31,164 nucleotides of DNA from an uncultured Flavobacterium sp. (GCF_946482535.1 NZ_CAMLRU010000006.1:1-31164), one strand, 5' to 3'. Positions 1 through 8,789 are shown, counted from the first letter of the stretch. Numbers and translations are program-made. The notes: generated by a model not told the origin, from the letters alone.

Positions 1-446
1 TTAACTCCGGAAACAGTTCCTTGAAGAGCTTGTTCAACTTTGAAGGGCTTTAATTCTTCAATGGTCTTTGCTGATACTACACTTACAGCTCCTGTCACAT
101 CTTTTTTCTTCTTACTTCCGTAACCAATAACCACTATCTCTTCCAATTTATTAGCTTCCTCGGTAAGTTTTACGGTAACATCAGTACTCTTATCTACCTT
201 GAGTTCTGCTGTTTTGTATCCAACATAGGTAAATACTAAAGTAGAGCCAGGTGAAATGTTTGACAATTTAAATTTACCGTCAAAATCAGTGGAAGTAGAT
301 GGTTTCTGATTTTTTACGGTAACATTGACCCCGGGTAGTCCAACTCCGGTTGTAGCATCGATAACTGTTCCACTAACCTCAATAGTCTGGGAGAAGCCCA
401 GCGAGGTGAAAAGCATCAGAACAATTAGTAATAATTTTGGTTTCAT
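1..446 (-). CDS. SusC-like TonB-dependent outer-membrane receptor, N-terminal part
   Basis: This is the first ~148 residues of a SusC/RagA-type receptor; the rest lies beyond the left edge. The ATG at 446 is followed by a signal peptide (MKPKLLLIVLMLFTSLGFSQ). Next comes a carboxypeptidase-D-like beta-sandwich (about residues 22-95, with G-x-x-x-P-G-V-N-V and T-D-x-D-G-K-F). Then comes the SusC-type junction L-E-E-I-V-V-I-G-Y-G-S-K-K and the start of the TonB plug (D-V-T-G-A-V). SusC proteins import oligosaccharides across the outer membrane with a SusD lid, so a susD is expected beyond the window. The SusR-like regulator ending at 698 lies directly upstream on the same strand, as for the second SusC here. 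Family assignment is firm; the substrate cannot be told. Confidence 0.93.
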   Translation of the reverse strand, partial: MKPKLLLIVLMLFTSLGFSQTIEVSGTVIDATTGVGLPGVNVTVKNQKPSTSTDFDGKFKLSNISPGSTLVFTYVGYKTAELKVDKSTDVTVKLTEEANKLEEIVVIGYGSKKKKDVTGAVSVVSAKTIEELKPFKVEQALQGTVSGV

Positions 447-697
447 ATTAATTTGGTTTAAGTTTTATAAAATTATGGTTATCGATAATTAGTATGGAAA
501 AAACAACCACAACAAAAAATATACATCTTAAAAAAACAGGTGCTTTTTTCAGGATATCAAAAAAAAGCAGTCTGTTTACCGAGAATGAAGCAATCTAAAG
601 ATAGCTTAAATATCTGTTACCAATGCTTAAACTTAGGCCCTCTCAAACGTTTTTGTTGAGGTAATGTATAGTTTTAAAAATGATTTTGATGAGGCAA
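447..697 (-). promoter_or_regulatory. Intergenic control region upstream of the left susC
   Basis: This 251-bp gap holds the end of the regulator transcript and the promoter of the partial susC. Two near-identical blocks, TCTGTTTACC (571-580) and TCTGTTACC (613-621), are about 42 bp apart in the same direction, and a small dyad AGATA/TATCT lies between them (599-615). They are candidate regulator sites. A T/A-only-armed hairpin (541-549 with 561-569) followed on the minus strand by seven T could be a weak terminator for the regulator gene. No convincing TAnnTTTG -7 element was found, consistent with an activator-dependent promoter. All of this is pattern-based. Confidence 0.35.
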
Positions 698-3517
698 CTA
701 GATGGAAAGGATATACTCAACAAGCCCTTGTTCGTGAGGCAAATCCATTTTCTTTCTCAAACGATATCGTTTAATTTCAATACTTCGCACTGAAATGTTG
801 AGCAAAGGAGCTATTTCTTTGGATGATAAGTTCAAACGCAAATAGGCACACAACCTTAAATCATTTGGCGTTAGAGAAGGATGCGCTAATTTTACTTTTT
901 TAAGGAAGTCTTTATCGGCATTATCAAAAGCTTCTTTAAAAACGTTCCAAGTATCTTCTTCATTGATATTCTTGTTGATTGTTGTTATAACCGACTTAAC
1001 ACTGCGATTGCCCTCTTCTGAAGTTTTTTTCAAATCTTCCTTAATCAAAGCCAACAATTCGTTCTTTTTAATAAGATTCATGGTAGAAACAGCCAACTCT
1101 TTACTTTTACTGTCAACATCTTTTGTCAATTGTTCGTTGCGTAACTTCATAAGCTGTTGTTCATTTTCCAACTCTTTAATTTCTAAAAGAAGGTTATTTT
1201 CCTCTATGAGCTTTTCTCTTTGTCTTTGGTAATATTGTTTGTATTTTTTGTTAATAAAATAAGCCAAATAAATTGAAAGTAATATGTAAATAAAAACAGC
1301 TAAATTGGTTGCATACCAAGGCTTTAATATTGTAAAAGTATAAGTTGCAATGTTCTCGGGAGCCGTATTGGCTATTTTGGCTTTGACTTTGAAAGTATAA
1401 GTTCCGGGAGACAAATTTTTAAAACTAACAGAGGCTTTTGAATTCCACTCACTCCACTCCTCTTGAATTCCTTCCATTAGGTATTGGTATTCGGCGTTAA
1501 TGTACTTATTGTATTTCGGAACCGTATAACTAAAAGTCAAATTGTTTTCATCATGGCGAAATTCTCCATTATCGGCAATAGAAGTGTTAACAGTATTTTT
1601 ATTAAGCTTGTTACTGGTCACCGAAGTTATGGAAACACTGTAATTTTTAAAGCTCAAATCATCAACATTAAGGGTGTAATAACCATCAGTAGTTCCCGTT
1701 AAATATTCGGAATCTCCTATTTGTGTGATATTTTCATAACCCAACATTGCATTACGAAGTGAAGCCGGAATAGGAATCGCATTTTTCTTCAATTGAGAAC
1801 TTAATTTTCCGGAGGAAAAATAATGGATGTAATTTTTAGTAAACACCCATAATTTATTAGATTGATCAACAATCATTTTTCCGGAAATATATTCATCATT
1901 TTCAAAAGCTTTGCTCAATAATGCATCTTTTTCAAAGGTTTTTGTCTTCGGGTTTAATTTAAAAACTCCTTCTTTGTATGCATAATAAATCACATTATTA
2001 TACTTGATTAAACTGGCGTTTTTTCCTTTAATGGGCTTAGCGTAAGTAAAAACTTTTTCAGCTTTTTCCAGCGAAGCATTACAATGAAATCTGAAGACGC
2101 CTTTGTATTCATGACTAATATAGAAATCCAAATTGGGTGTCAACTCAAAATACTTAGAAGAATAATCAAAACCTTTGAGTTTGTTTTTATATACCCATTG
2201 GTTATTTATTTTTTGTAAAACTGAAATCCCAAAATAATTCCCCTGAAATAAGATATCGCTTCTATTGGGCAAAGTTTCAAATTTCCATGTTCCTGATTGG
2301 TAAAATATATTTTGTGCGATACCGTCTTTAATTAGGAAGGTACCGGAATCATGACCGCAAAACAGTGTTCCGTCATGAGCAAACAATGACCATACTTGGC
2401 CTTTAGTATTGGGAACAAATTTAAATTGCTCTTCCGATTGATTGGCTTTATAAAAAAGACCTTGATTGGTTCCGATATAAAGTTTGCCGTTAAAAACAAT
2501 TGAGGCATATACTGTACCCAACATACCGGTATCATCGGAATAGCTTTTTATTGGAGATTGTAAATTGATACAATTGATACCGTTATCCAAACCTATCCAA
2601 AGATTATTATCATGGTCTTCGAAAAGTGATAAAGCGGTGTTGTTACTAAGCCCTTTATTTTGCGTGATGTGAAAACGCAAAGTTTTTTCTTTCGAGAGTA
2701 TCAAAATACCATTAGAAACTGTTCCTAAAACATACCCGCCATCACTTAGCTTTTGACAACTGTATACACTACTTGACATCAATTCTGCATCAACATTAGT
2801 TTGAACAGAGCGAATGATACCATTATTAAATTCAAAAAAACCTCTGTTTTGGGTGAGAATTGAAAGTCCGGATGCTCCTTTAAAAAGACCAACAATTTTA
2901 TTGGCTGAAATTATTGGGTCATTAGAGATTAATTTACTTTTCCCGTTTTCAATTTCAAACAAACCATCAGAAAATGTTTGATAATACAATCCGTTTGTCG
3001 TTTTGAAAGCCTTGATGATGTTACTTTTAGGAGTGATTATAGTAAACTTAAGCGTCTTAGTATCATAAACATAAATTCGATTTAAAGATTGAAAAAGCAC
3101 CCATTGATCAAAATGCAATATGGTCCAAAACTGCTCATCATCCAATATTTTATGCTTAATGCTATTACTCAAAGAGAAGTATTTTAATTGTCCGCTTCTT
3201 TGTCGTTTCCAATAACCAAATTCCATGTAACATCCGGTATACACTTTGTCATTTATAACTTTAACCGATCTTATAATAGTTTCATTAGGAGAATTATAAA
3301 TCGTCCAGTTTGACCCGTTAAATTCAAGCAAACCCTCATTATTGGCAAAAAACATAAAATGATTATTGTCTTGAGAAATCATCCAATTTTGATTTCCTGC
3401 AGCATAAGCAGAAGGCGAATACTTAATTATTGGAGGCAATTCTTGTGAATGCCCTAAGAAGGATAGAAAAATAACAAAACAATAAACAGGACGAGCTAAT
3501 AAACGAGGTAATATCAT
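698..3517 (-). CDS. SusR-like membrane-spanning transcriptional regulator (propeller, Y_Y_Y, HTH)
   Basis: This 939-residue one-component regulator has a signal or anchor segment at residues 10-24. A long periplasmic part follows, with beta-propeller-like repeats (for example D-N-N-L-W-I-G-L-D-N-G-I). A Y_Y_Y-type Ig-like domain comes before P-W-Y at about 733. There is one membrane helix at about 739-757, then a coiled coil at about 760-830. The C-terminal LuxR-like HTH runs from about 883, with L-S-S-K-E-I-A-P-L-L-N-I-S and R-Y-R-L-R-K-K. No kinase or receiver domain is present, so it should bind DNA directly after sensing a periplasmic sugar, as SusR does. It is transcribed towards the left susC, its likely target. 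It resembles the regulator at 26669-29416 throughout its length, which suggests paralogues serving two PULs. The terminator at 3590-3623 separates it from the upstream gene. Confidence 0.9.
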   Translation of the reverse strand: MILPRLLARPVYCFVIFLSFLGHSQELPPIIKYSPSAYAAGNQNWMISQDNNHFMFFANNEGLLEFNGSNWTIYNSPNETIIRSVKVINDKVYTGCYMEFGYWKRQRSGQLKYFSLSNSIKHKILDDEQFWTILHFDQWVLFQSLNRIYVYDTKTLKFTIITPKSNIIKAFKTTNGLYYQTFSDGLFEIENGKSKLISNDPIISANKIVGLFKGASGLSILTQNRGFFEFNNGIIRSVQTNVDAELMSSSVYSCQKLSDGGYVLGTVSNGILILSKEKTLRFHITQNKGLSNNTALSLFEDHDNNLWIGLDNGINCINLQSPIKSYSDDTGMLGTVYASIVFNGKLYIGTNQGLFYKANQSEEQFKFVPNTKGQVWSLFAHDGTLFCGHDSGTFLIKDGIAQNIFYQSGTWKFETLPNRSDILFQGNYFGISVLQKINNQWVYKNKLKGFDYSSKYFELTPNLDFYISHEYKGVFRFHCNASLEKAEKVFTYAKPIKGKNASLIKYNNVIYYAYKEGVFKLNPKTKTFEKDALLSKAFENDEYISGKMIVDQSNKLWVFTKNYIHYFSSGKLSSQLKKNAIPIPASLRNAMLGYENITQIGDSEYLTGTTDGYYTLNVDDLSFKNYSVSITSVTSNKLNKNTVNTSIADNGEFRHDENNLTFSYTVPKYNKYINAEYQYLMEGIQEEWSEWNSKASVSFKNLSPGTYTFKVKAKIANTAPENIATYTFTILKPWYATNLAVFIYILLSIYLAYFINKKYKQYYQRQREKLIEENNLLLEIKELENEQQLMKLRNEQLTKDVDSKSKELAVSTMNLIKKNELLALIKEDLKKTSEEGNRSVKSVITTINKNINEEDTWNVFKEAFDNADKDFLKKVKLAHPSLTPNDLRLCAYLRLNLSSKEIAPLLNISVRSIEIKRYRLRKKMDLPHEQGLVEYILSI

Positions 3518-3589
3518 CGTAGTTGTAACTAATTTGTAAAAGTAAATATATAGAATAAAATATAAATCCGGTAAAATCCCCTAAAACTA

Positions 3590-3623
3590 AAAGAGGCACA
3601 TTTATTACTAAACGCGCCTCTTT
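3590..3623 (-). terminator. Rho-independent terminator of the secreted CBM-like protein gene
   Basis: The arms AAAGAGGCAC (3590-3599) and GCGCCTCTTT (3614-3623) pair except for one mismatch, around a 14-nt loop. On the minus strand the hairpin is followed by a T-rich stretch (TAGTTTTAG). It lies 16 bp after the stop of the gene at 3640 and before the regulator start, so the two genes probably form separate transcripts. Confidence 0.75.
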
Positions 3624-3639
3624 ATTTAAAAAAAATTAC

Positions 3640-5580
3640 TTACTCTTTAATAAACTGTTTTCTAACAGATTCGCTTCCAATTTGAACCGAAACAATATAA
3701 ACTCCTTTGGTCAAATGGCTAACGTCAATACTTGTCTGATTTGAAGTTGCATTTTGTTTAGTCACTAACTGACCTAAAGTGTTATAAATTTTAATTTCAC
3801 TCAATTCTGAATTACTGAAAATATTCAAAGTTCCTTTTGCAGGGTTTGGATATAAATTGAAAGAAACTATATCAAACTCATTGTTCGAAAGAAATGGTGT
3901 TCCATAACTTACATCATCAAAATAGTATGTTTTCTCACCAGCTACAGAACCAGGAGTCAAGAAATTAAAGAAAATTGATGCCATGTTGTAAGCAAAAGCA
4001 GGATTGAATGCTGCCGTACCGGAAGCTTGATTGTTAAAATCAAATTCCATAGTTTGCCATCCGTTAGCGACTGTTGTATTGGTTTGTGTTTCACAAGATT
4101 GAGTCGGCTGACCTGAAACTTCAACTTTAAGACGAACCGGAATACCGGCATCAGGTGACCATACTCTTACATACATTTTTCGGTTGGTAGAAGTAAACGG
4201 AATCGGAGCACTGAATCCTGCGTTTGTCCCAATTGTTGTACCTGCCCACAATTCTGCGGTATTGGTTTTAATACTTTGAATAACCGTATTAGTTGGTTGT
4301 GTAGGGTCTGCTACTTTAGTAGAAACATTTCCGCCAAAATCAGTAACAGTATAGTTCATTGCATTGCCTTCAAATGTTACCGGAAGATTAATTTGTGCCA
4401 AACATGCATTAGGGCAAGTACCGCCACAATCTATACCCGTTTCTGTACCATTTTGAATGCCATCAGTACAAGTTGGCGCTACACCTTGTTTTGCCAAAAT
4501 AAAACGCCACCATAATCCGGTTCCGACATTAATATCTAAAGTTAACAAGTTTGGTGTTACAGAAGTGACCAAATAAGTTATAGAAGCAGGAGCATTTGCC
4601 GGATTGGTAAGTTCACCTCCGTTATAAGCTTTTGGAAGACCCAAATAAGCTCCAACACCGGTTAGGGTTACTGTGTTAGCCGATGTATTGTATGACCATG
4701 TTGCTGCATTAGCACCATTGTGAGGAGCCACAGGAGTTCCACAAGCATCTGCACCGCCTTGCCAGCCTTCAATCCAGGTTTGTGTTCCAAGTACATTGTT
4801 GAAAGTTCCATTAGCATTGAAAACATAATCATCATCAAAGAAACAAGCTCTTGTAGTGACATCTCCAACAGAATTAGCGTAATAAGCACCACTACCTTGA
4901 GTAGGACCAACAGCAAAAGCACCGGCTTGAGGACTCATTCTCCAAGTTCCCGTTAAACTGTTTGTAGAAGCACACGGACTACATGAACCTCCGCAATCAA
5001 CACCGGTTTCATCACCGTTTTGAATACCATCATTACAAGTAGCTACTGCATTCTGTTTGGTTAATTTAAAACGCCACCATCCACCTCCAATAGAAATGTC
5101 TAGTGTCACAGTTGATGCTGTAAATGAACTAACTGTATAAGTAATCGAAGCAGGAGCTCCGGCGGGACTAGTAAGCTCACCTCCATTATAAGCTTTTGCC
5201 AAACCTAAGTAAGCACCAACTCCTGTTAGGGTTAAAGTGTTATTCGAAGAATTGTAAGCCCATGTGGCCGCATTTGAACCATTGTGTGGCGCTACAGGTG
5301 TACCACAAGCATCACCTCCACCTTGCCAACCTTCAATCCATGATTGAGCACCCAGGACATTATTAAAGGATCCGTTTGCATTGAATACATATTCGTCATC
5401 AAAATAGCAAGCTCTGGTAGTAACATCTCCGGTAGAATTTGACCACCATGAAATGTCTCCCTGACCGGGACCAACTCCAAGAGCACCTGCTACCGGAGTC
5501 ATTTTCCATGTCCCCTCAAATGTTTGAGCAGTTCCGAAAGAAGCACTCATGAGAAGAATAAATAAAGTAATTTTTTTCAT
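3640..5580 (-). CDS. Secreted multidomain carbohydrate-binding-like protein with T9SS sorting domain
   Basis: This 646-residue protein has a signal peptide (residues 1-19). Two copies of a Gly/Trp-rich domain follow (about 21-176 and 209-365), sharing F-N-A-N-G-(S/T)-F-N-N-V-L-G and A-Y-N-G-G-E-L-T. Each copy ends in a Cys-rich linker (about 182-203 and 371-393, pattern C-x-D-G-I-Q-N-G-x-E-T-G). A jelly-roll-like region (about 397-559, ending Y-Y-F-D-D-V-S-Y-G) resembles carbohydrate-binding modules. The type A T9SS signal begins near residue 568 (L-Y-P-N-P-A-K-G) and ends K-Q-F-I-K-E. No catalytic signature was seen. It is probably a glycan-binding protein released or anchored by T9SS, and its position upstream of the left regulator/susC suggests it belongs to that PUL. 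The exact ligand is unknown, and a novel enzyme activity in the duplicated domain cannot be excluded. Confidence 0.82.
   Translation of the reverse strand: MKKITLFILLMSASFGTAQTFEGTWKMTPVAGALGVGPGQGDISWWSNSTGDVTTRACYFDDEYVFNANGSFNNVLGAQSWIEGWQGGGDACGTPVAPHNGSNAATWAYNSSNNTLTLTGVGAYLGLAKAYNGGELTSPAGAPASITYTVSSFTASTVTLDISIGGGWWRFKLTKQNAVATCNDGIQNGDETGVDCGGSCSPCASTNSLTGTWRMSPQAGAFAVGPTQGSGAYYANSVGDVTTRACFFDDDYVFNANGTFNNVLGTQTWIEGWQGGADACGTPVAPHNGANAATWSYNTSANTVTLTGVGAYLGLPKAYNGGELTNPANAPASITYLVTSVTPNLLTLDINVGTGLWWRFILAKQGVAPTCTDGIQNGTETGIDCGGTCPNACLAQINLPVTFEGNAMNYTVTDFGGNVSTKVADPTQPTNTVIQSIKTNTAELWAGTTIGTNAGFSAPIPFTSTNRKMYVRVWSPDAGIPVRLKVEVSGQPTQSCETQTNTTVANGWQTMEFDFNNQASGTAAFNPAFAYNMASIFFNFLTPGSVAGEKTYYFDDVSYGTPFLSNNEFDIVSFNLYPNPAKGTLNIFSNSELSEIKIYNTLGQLVTKQNATSNQTSIDVSHLTKGVYIVSVQIGSESVRKQFIKE
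4399..5520 (-). repeat. Two-copy internal tandem duplication (~185 codons each)
   Basis: Codons 21-204 (4969-5520) and 209-394 (4399-4956) of the secreted protein encode the same domain plus Cys-rich linker. The copies remain clearly alike at the DNA level, for example around 4600-4680 and 5160-5240, which implies a fairly recent or conserved duplication of domain and linker together. Confidence 0.85.
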
Positions 5581-5606
5581 AATATTTTTGTTTTATGGTT
5601 TCAATT

Positions 5607-5632
5607 CAAATCTATTACATATATGTTGTAAT
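5607..5632 (-). promoter_or_regulatory. Promoter -7 element and palindrome upstream of the secreted protein gene
   Basis: On the minus strand TAGATTTG (5607-5614) matches the Bacteroidota -7 consensus TAnnTTTG and would give a leader of about 20 nt before the ATG at 5580. No TTG lies at the usual -33 distance. Instead an inverted repeat ATTACA/TGTAAT (5614-5619 and 5627-5632) abuts the -7, a position suited to a regulator that replaces or blocks -33 contact. Confidence 0.45.
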
Positions 5633-5921
5633 CATATTTTGTTTAACTATATAAAAACTATACAGCTAAAAATCTTTCTCAATCGTTTGAAATATGAAGT
5701 AAATATGTGATTTATGAAGATTTGCACTCCTTTTGCAATTGCTTGCTGAAAAATAAAATGTTGTGGTAATGTTGAGTTATAACAGACTTTTAAAAAGATT
5801 TACACAACACAATCATCATCATTTTCTAAAAAAATTAACGCTAAAAAAATACATTTCATAAAATTTAATAGAATTTATTATGATTTTCAAAGATGAAATT
5901 TAGAGTTTGAAATGCTAAAAT

Positions 5922-5967
5922 CACAAACTGGTTTGTGTCTAAATCCTAAAGGAAATGATTAACTTTG
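5922..5967 (+). promoter_or_regulatory. uvrA promoter with overlapping palindrome
   Basis: TAACTTTG at 5960-5967 matches the -7 consensus exactly. The nearest upstream TTTG (5932-5935) is 24 bp away, slightly long for a -33 element. A perfect dyad CACAAAC-TG-GTTTGTG occupies 5922-5937 and overlaps that TTTG, as an operator would. Transcription would begin near 5974, which excludes the ATG at 5955 and supports the ATG at 5988 as the start. Confidence 0.5.
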
Positions 5968-5987
5968 CGAACATTCCCTTTTTTGCT

Positions 5988-8789
5988 ATGAAAAGTACAG
6001 AAATTGCTACACTTGAGCCTAAAAAAAACATCCTTATTAAAGGCGCACAAATTCACAATCTGAAAAACTTAGATGTGGTCATACCACGTAACGAATTGGT
6101 CGTGATTACCGGTTTATCAGGTTCAGGAAAATCGAGTTTGGCTTTTGATACACTTTATGCCGAAGGCCAACGCCGTTATGTGGAAAGTTTGTCCTCTTAT
6201 GCCCGACAGTTTTTAGGCCGATTAGACAAGCCTAAAGTTGAATACATCAAAGGCATTGCTCCGGCAATTGCTATAGAACAAAAGGTTAATACGACCAATG
6301 CGCGTTCGACTGTTGGTACTTCAACAGAAATCTATGATTACTTAAAATTACTTTTCGCCCGAATCGGAAAAACTTTTTCCCCAATTTCCGGAAATGAAGT
6401 TAAAAAAGACACGGTTACCGATGTAGTGAATGCAGTAAAAAAATTTGATTTAAACTCCAGATGGTTATTGCTTTCTCCCATTCATTTAGAACAAGGAAGA
6501 CAATTGGAAGACAAACTCAAAGTGTTGCTCCAGCAAGGTTTTGCTCGTATTTTAGTCGATAACGAAATGGTGCGATTGGATGAAATCGACCAACATTCAT
6601 TAGACAATAAAGACATTTTACTCATCATCGATAGGATTGTGGTAAACGCCGAAACTTCAGAAGATGAGGACTTTTATAATCGTTTGGCCGATGCAGTTCA
6701 AACTGCTTTCTTTGAAGGAAAAGGCATTTGCTATCTCCAAGAATCAGAAACCAAGAATCGATTGGAATTTAGTGCCAATTTCGAATTAGACGGTATGACG
6801 TTTTTGGAACCTAACATTCATTTATTCAGTTTTAATAACCCTTATGGTGCTTGCCCTACTTGTGAAGGTTACGGAAATATTATCGGAATTGATGAAGAAT
6901 TGGTCATTCCCAATACCTCGCTTTCCATCTACGAAAATGCCATTTTTCCTTGGCGCGGTGAAAGTATGAGTTGGTACCGAGACCAATTGGTTAACCATGC
7001 CTATAAATTTGATTTTCCTATTCACAAGCCTTATTTTGAATTGACCGAAGAGCAAAAAGATTTGGTTTGGAAAGGCAATAAATTCTTTACCGGTTTGGAT
7101 GATTTCTTTCAGGAATTGGAAGAGAAGAATTATAAAATACAAAACCGTGTGATGTTGTCTCGCTATCGCGGAAAAACCAAGTGTAATACTTGTAAAGGGA
7201 AACGTTTGCGAAAAGAAGCCAATTACATTACGGTAGGTGGCAAAACTATAGCCGAATTGGTCGATATGTCTATCAAAAGGTTGATTCCTTTCTTTGCCGA
7301 ATTAAATCTTTCCGAATATGACGCCAAAGTAGCCAAACGTCTTTTAATTGAAATCAACAATAGGTTAGCTTTCCTAAGTGATGTCGGTTTAGATTATTTG
7401 ACCTTAAACCGAAATTCAGCCACGCTTTCCGGCGGTGAATCACAGCGTATTAATTTGGCTACTTCTTTAGGTAGTAGTTTGGTTGGTTCGATGTATATTT
7501 TAGACGAACCGAGTATTGGTTTACACCCGAAAGACACCGAAAGATTAATCAAAGTATTAAAAAACCTACGCGATTTAGGAAACACTGTAATTGTGGTAGA
7601 ACATGATGAAGATATCATGAAAGCGGCCGACAGAATCATTGATATTGGTCCGGAAGCAGGTACTTTTGGCGGTGAATTAGTTGCCGAAGGTACATTTGAT
7701 GAAATCCTAAAAGCGGAATCGTTAACGGCTCAATATTTAAACGGCCAATTGGAAATTTCTGTACCGAAGAAACGCAGAAAATCAAACAACTTTATCGAAA
7801 TCAAAGGAGCTCGTGAAAACAACCTGCAAAATATCGATGTAGCTTTCCCGTTAGAGAGTTTAACAGTGATTACCGGTGTTTCGGGTAGCGGAAAAAGTAC
7901 CTTAGTAAAGAAAATATTGTTTCCGGCCATGCAGAAAAAGCTGGAAGGCATAGGCGACAAAGCCGGGCAATTCAGTGAATTATCCGGAAGTTTTTCTCAT
8001 ATTAAACACATCGAATACGTTGATCAAAATCCTATCGGAAGAAGTTCGCGCTCGAATCCTGTGACTTATATCAAAGCCTATGATGATATTCGCGATTTGT
8101 ATGCCAAAGAAAAGCTGTCTAAAGTTCGCGGTTATCAGGCCAAGCATTTTTCTTTTAATGTAGATGGCGGAAGATGTGAAACATGTAAAGGCGAAGGTTC
8201 GATAAATGTTGAAATGGTTTTCATGGCTGATGTTTCTCTGCCTTGCGATACTTGTGGTGGAAAACGCTTTAAGAAAGAAGTTTTAGAAGTAATGTTCGAA
8301 GGGAAAAACATCGATGATATTTTGACCATGACCATAGATGACGCCATTCTATTTTTTGCCGAAAACAAACAAACCAAAATAATTCAAAAATTACAACCTT
8401 TACAAGATGTGGGTTTAGGCTATGTACAATTAGGACAATCTTCCTCAACCCTTTCCGGCGGCGAAGCACAACGCATCAAATTGGCCTCTTTTTTAGTGAA
8501 AGGCGTAACCAAAGAAAAAGCATTATTTGTTTTTGACGAACCTACTACAGGATTGCATTTTCATGACATCAAAAAGCTATTGGCTTCGTTTGATGCTTTA
8601 ATCGAAAAAGGCCATTCCATCATAGTCATTGAACACAATTTGGATTTAATCAAATGTGCCGATTGGATAATTGATTTAGGTCCGGAAGGCGGTGAAAACG
8701 GCGGGCAACTATTGGCTGTCGGAACTCCGGAAGACTTGGTAAAAAATAAGAAATCAATCACTGCCGAATATCTAAAAGACAAACTATAA
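5988..8789 (+). CDS. uvrA: UvrA-family excinuclease ABC ATPase subunit
   Basis: UvrA proteins scan DNA for bulky lesions as dimers and load UvrB in nucleotide excision repair. This 933-residue protein has two ABC modules. They carry Walker A G-L-S-G-S-G-K-S (about 42-49) and G-V-S-G-S-G-K-S (about 630), and signatures L-S-G-G-E-S-Q-R (about 480) and L-S-G-G-E-A-Q-R (about 821), each followed by a Walker B D-E-P. The C-x-x-C zinc pairs include C-P-T-C, C-N-T-C, C-E-T-C and C-D-T-C. The R-R-Y-V-E-S-L-S-S-Y-A-R-Q-F-L motif is typical. I prefer the ATG at 5988; an in-frame ATG at 5955 adds eleven residues but lies upstream of the -7 element. Bacteroidota often carry more than one UvrA, and this could be the accessory paralogue. 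It is a single-gene transcript ending in a strong terminator. Confidence 0.93.
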   Translation: MKSTEIATLEPKKNILIKGAQIHNLKNLDVVIPRNELVVITGLSGSGKSSLAFDTLYAEGQRRYVESLSSYARQFLGRLDKPKVEYIKGIAPAIAIEQKVNTTNARSTVGTSTEIYDYLKLLFARIGKTFSPISGNEVKKDTVTDVVNAVKKFDLNSRWLLLSPIHLEQGRQLEDKLKVLLQQGFARILVDNEMVRLDEIDQHSLDNKDILLIIDRIVVNAETSEDEDFYNRLADAVQTAFFEGKGICYLQESETKNRLEFSANFELDGMTFLEPNIHLFSFNNPYGACPTCEGYGNIIGIDEELVIPNTSLSIYENAIFPWRGESMSWYRDQLVNHAYKFDFPIHKPYFELTEEQKDLVWKGNKFFTGLDDFFQELEEKNYKIQNRVMLSRYRGKTKCNTCKGKRLRKEANYITVGGKTIAELVDMSIKRLIPFFAELNLSEYDAKVAKRLLIEINNRLAFLSDVGLDYLTLNRNSATLSGGESQRINLATSLGSSLVGSMYILDEPSIGLHPKDTERLIKVLKNLRDLGNTVIVVEHDEDIMKAADRIIDIGPEAGTFGGELVAEGTFDEILKAESLTAQYLNGQLEISVPKKRRKSNNFIEIKGARENNLQNIDVAFPLESLTVITGVSGSGKSTLVKKILFPAMQKKLEGIGDKAGQFSELSGSFSHIKHIEYVDQNPIGRSSRSNPVTYIKAYDDIRDLYAKEKLSKVRGYQAKHFSFNVDGGRCETCKGEGSINVEMVFMADVSLPCDTCGGKRFKKEVLEVMFEGKNIDDILTMTIDDAILFFAENKQTKIIQKLQPLQDVGLGYVQLGQSSSTLSGGEAQRIKLASFLVKGVTKEKALFVFDEPTTGLHFHDIKKLLASFDALIEKGHSIIVIEHNLDLIKCADWIIDLGPEGGENGGQLLAVGTPEDLVKNKKSITAEYLKDKL

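Larger units (their letters stand above)
5581..5987. other. Divergent intergenic region between the secreted protein gene and uvrA
   Basis: This AT-rich stretch of about 400 bp carries the promoters of both divergent genes at its two ends, listed separately. In the middle I see no open frame worth calling and no RNA gene. The only structure is an AT-rich dyad TCATAA (5856-5861) / TTATGA (5878-5883), weak enough to be chance. Confidence 0.5.

Noticed and set aside
698..3517. Hybrid two-component sensor kinase
   Set aside because: The propeller and Y_Y_Y parts resemble hybrid sensors, but no HisKA, ATPase or receiver domain is present between the membrane helix and the HTH.
5856..5883. AT-rich dyad in the middle of the uvrA upstream gap
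   Set aside because: Arms of only six A/T-rich bases in very AT-rich DNA are expected by chance, and no promoter element is near.
5955..5987. Earlier in-frame ATG for uvrA
   Set aside because: It lies upstream of the exact -7 element at 5960-5967, so the transcript should not contain it. If the promoter is elsewhere, this start would become possible.
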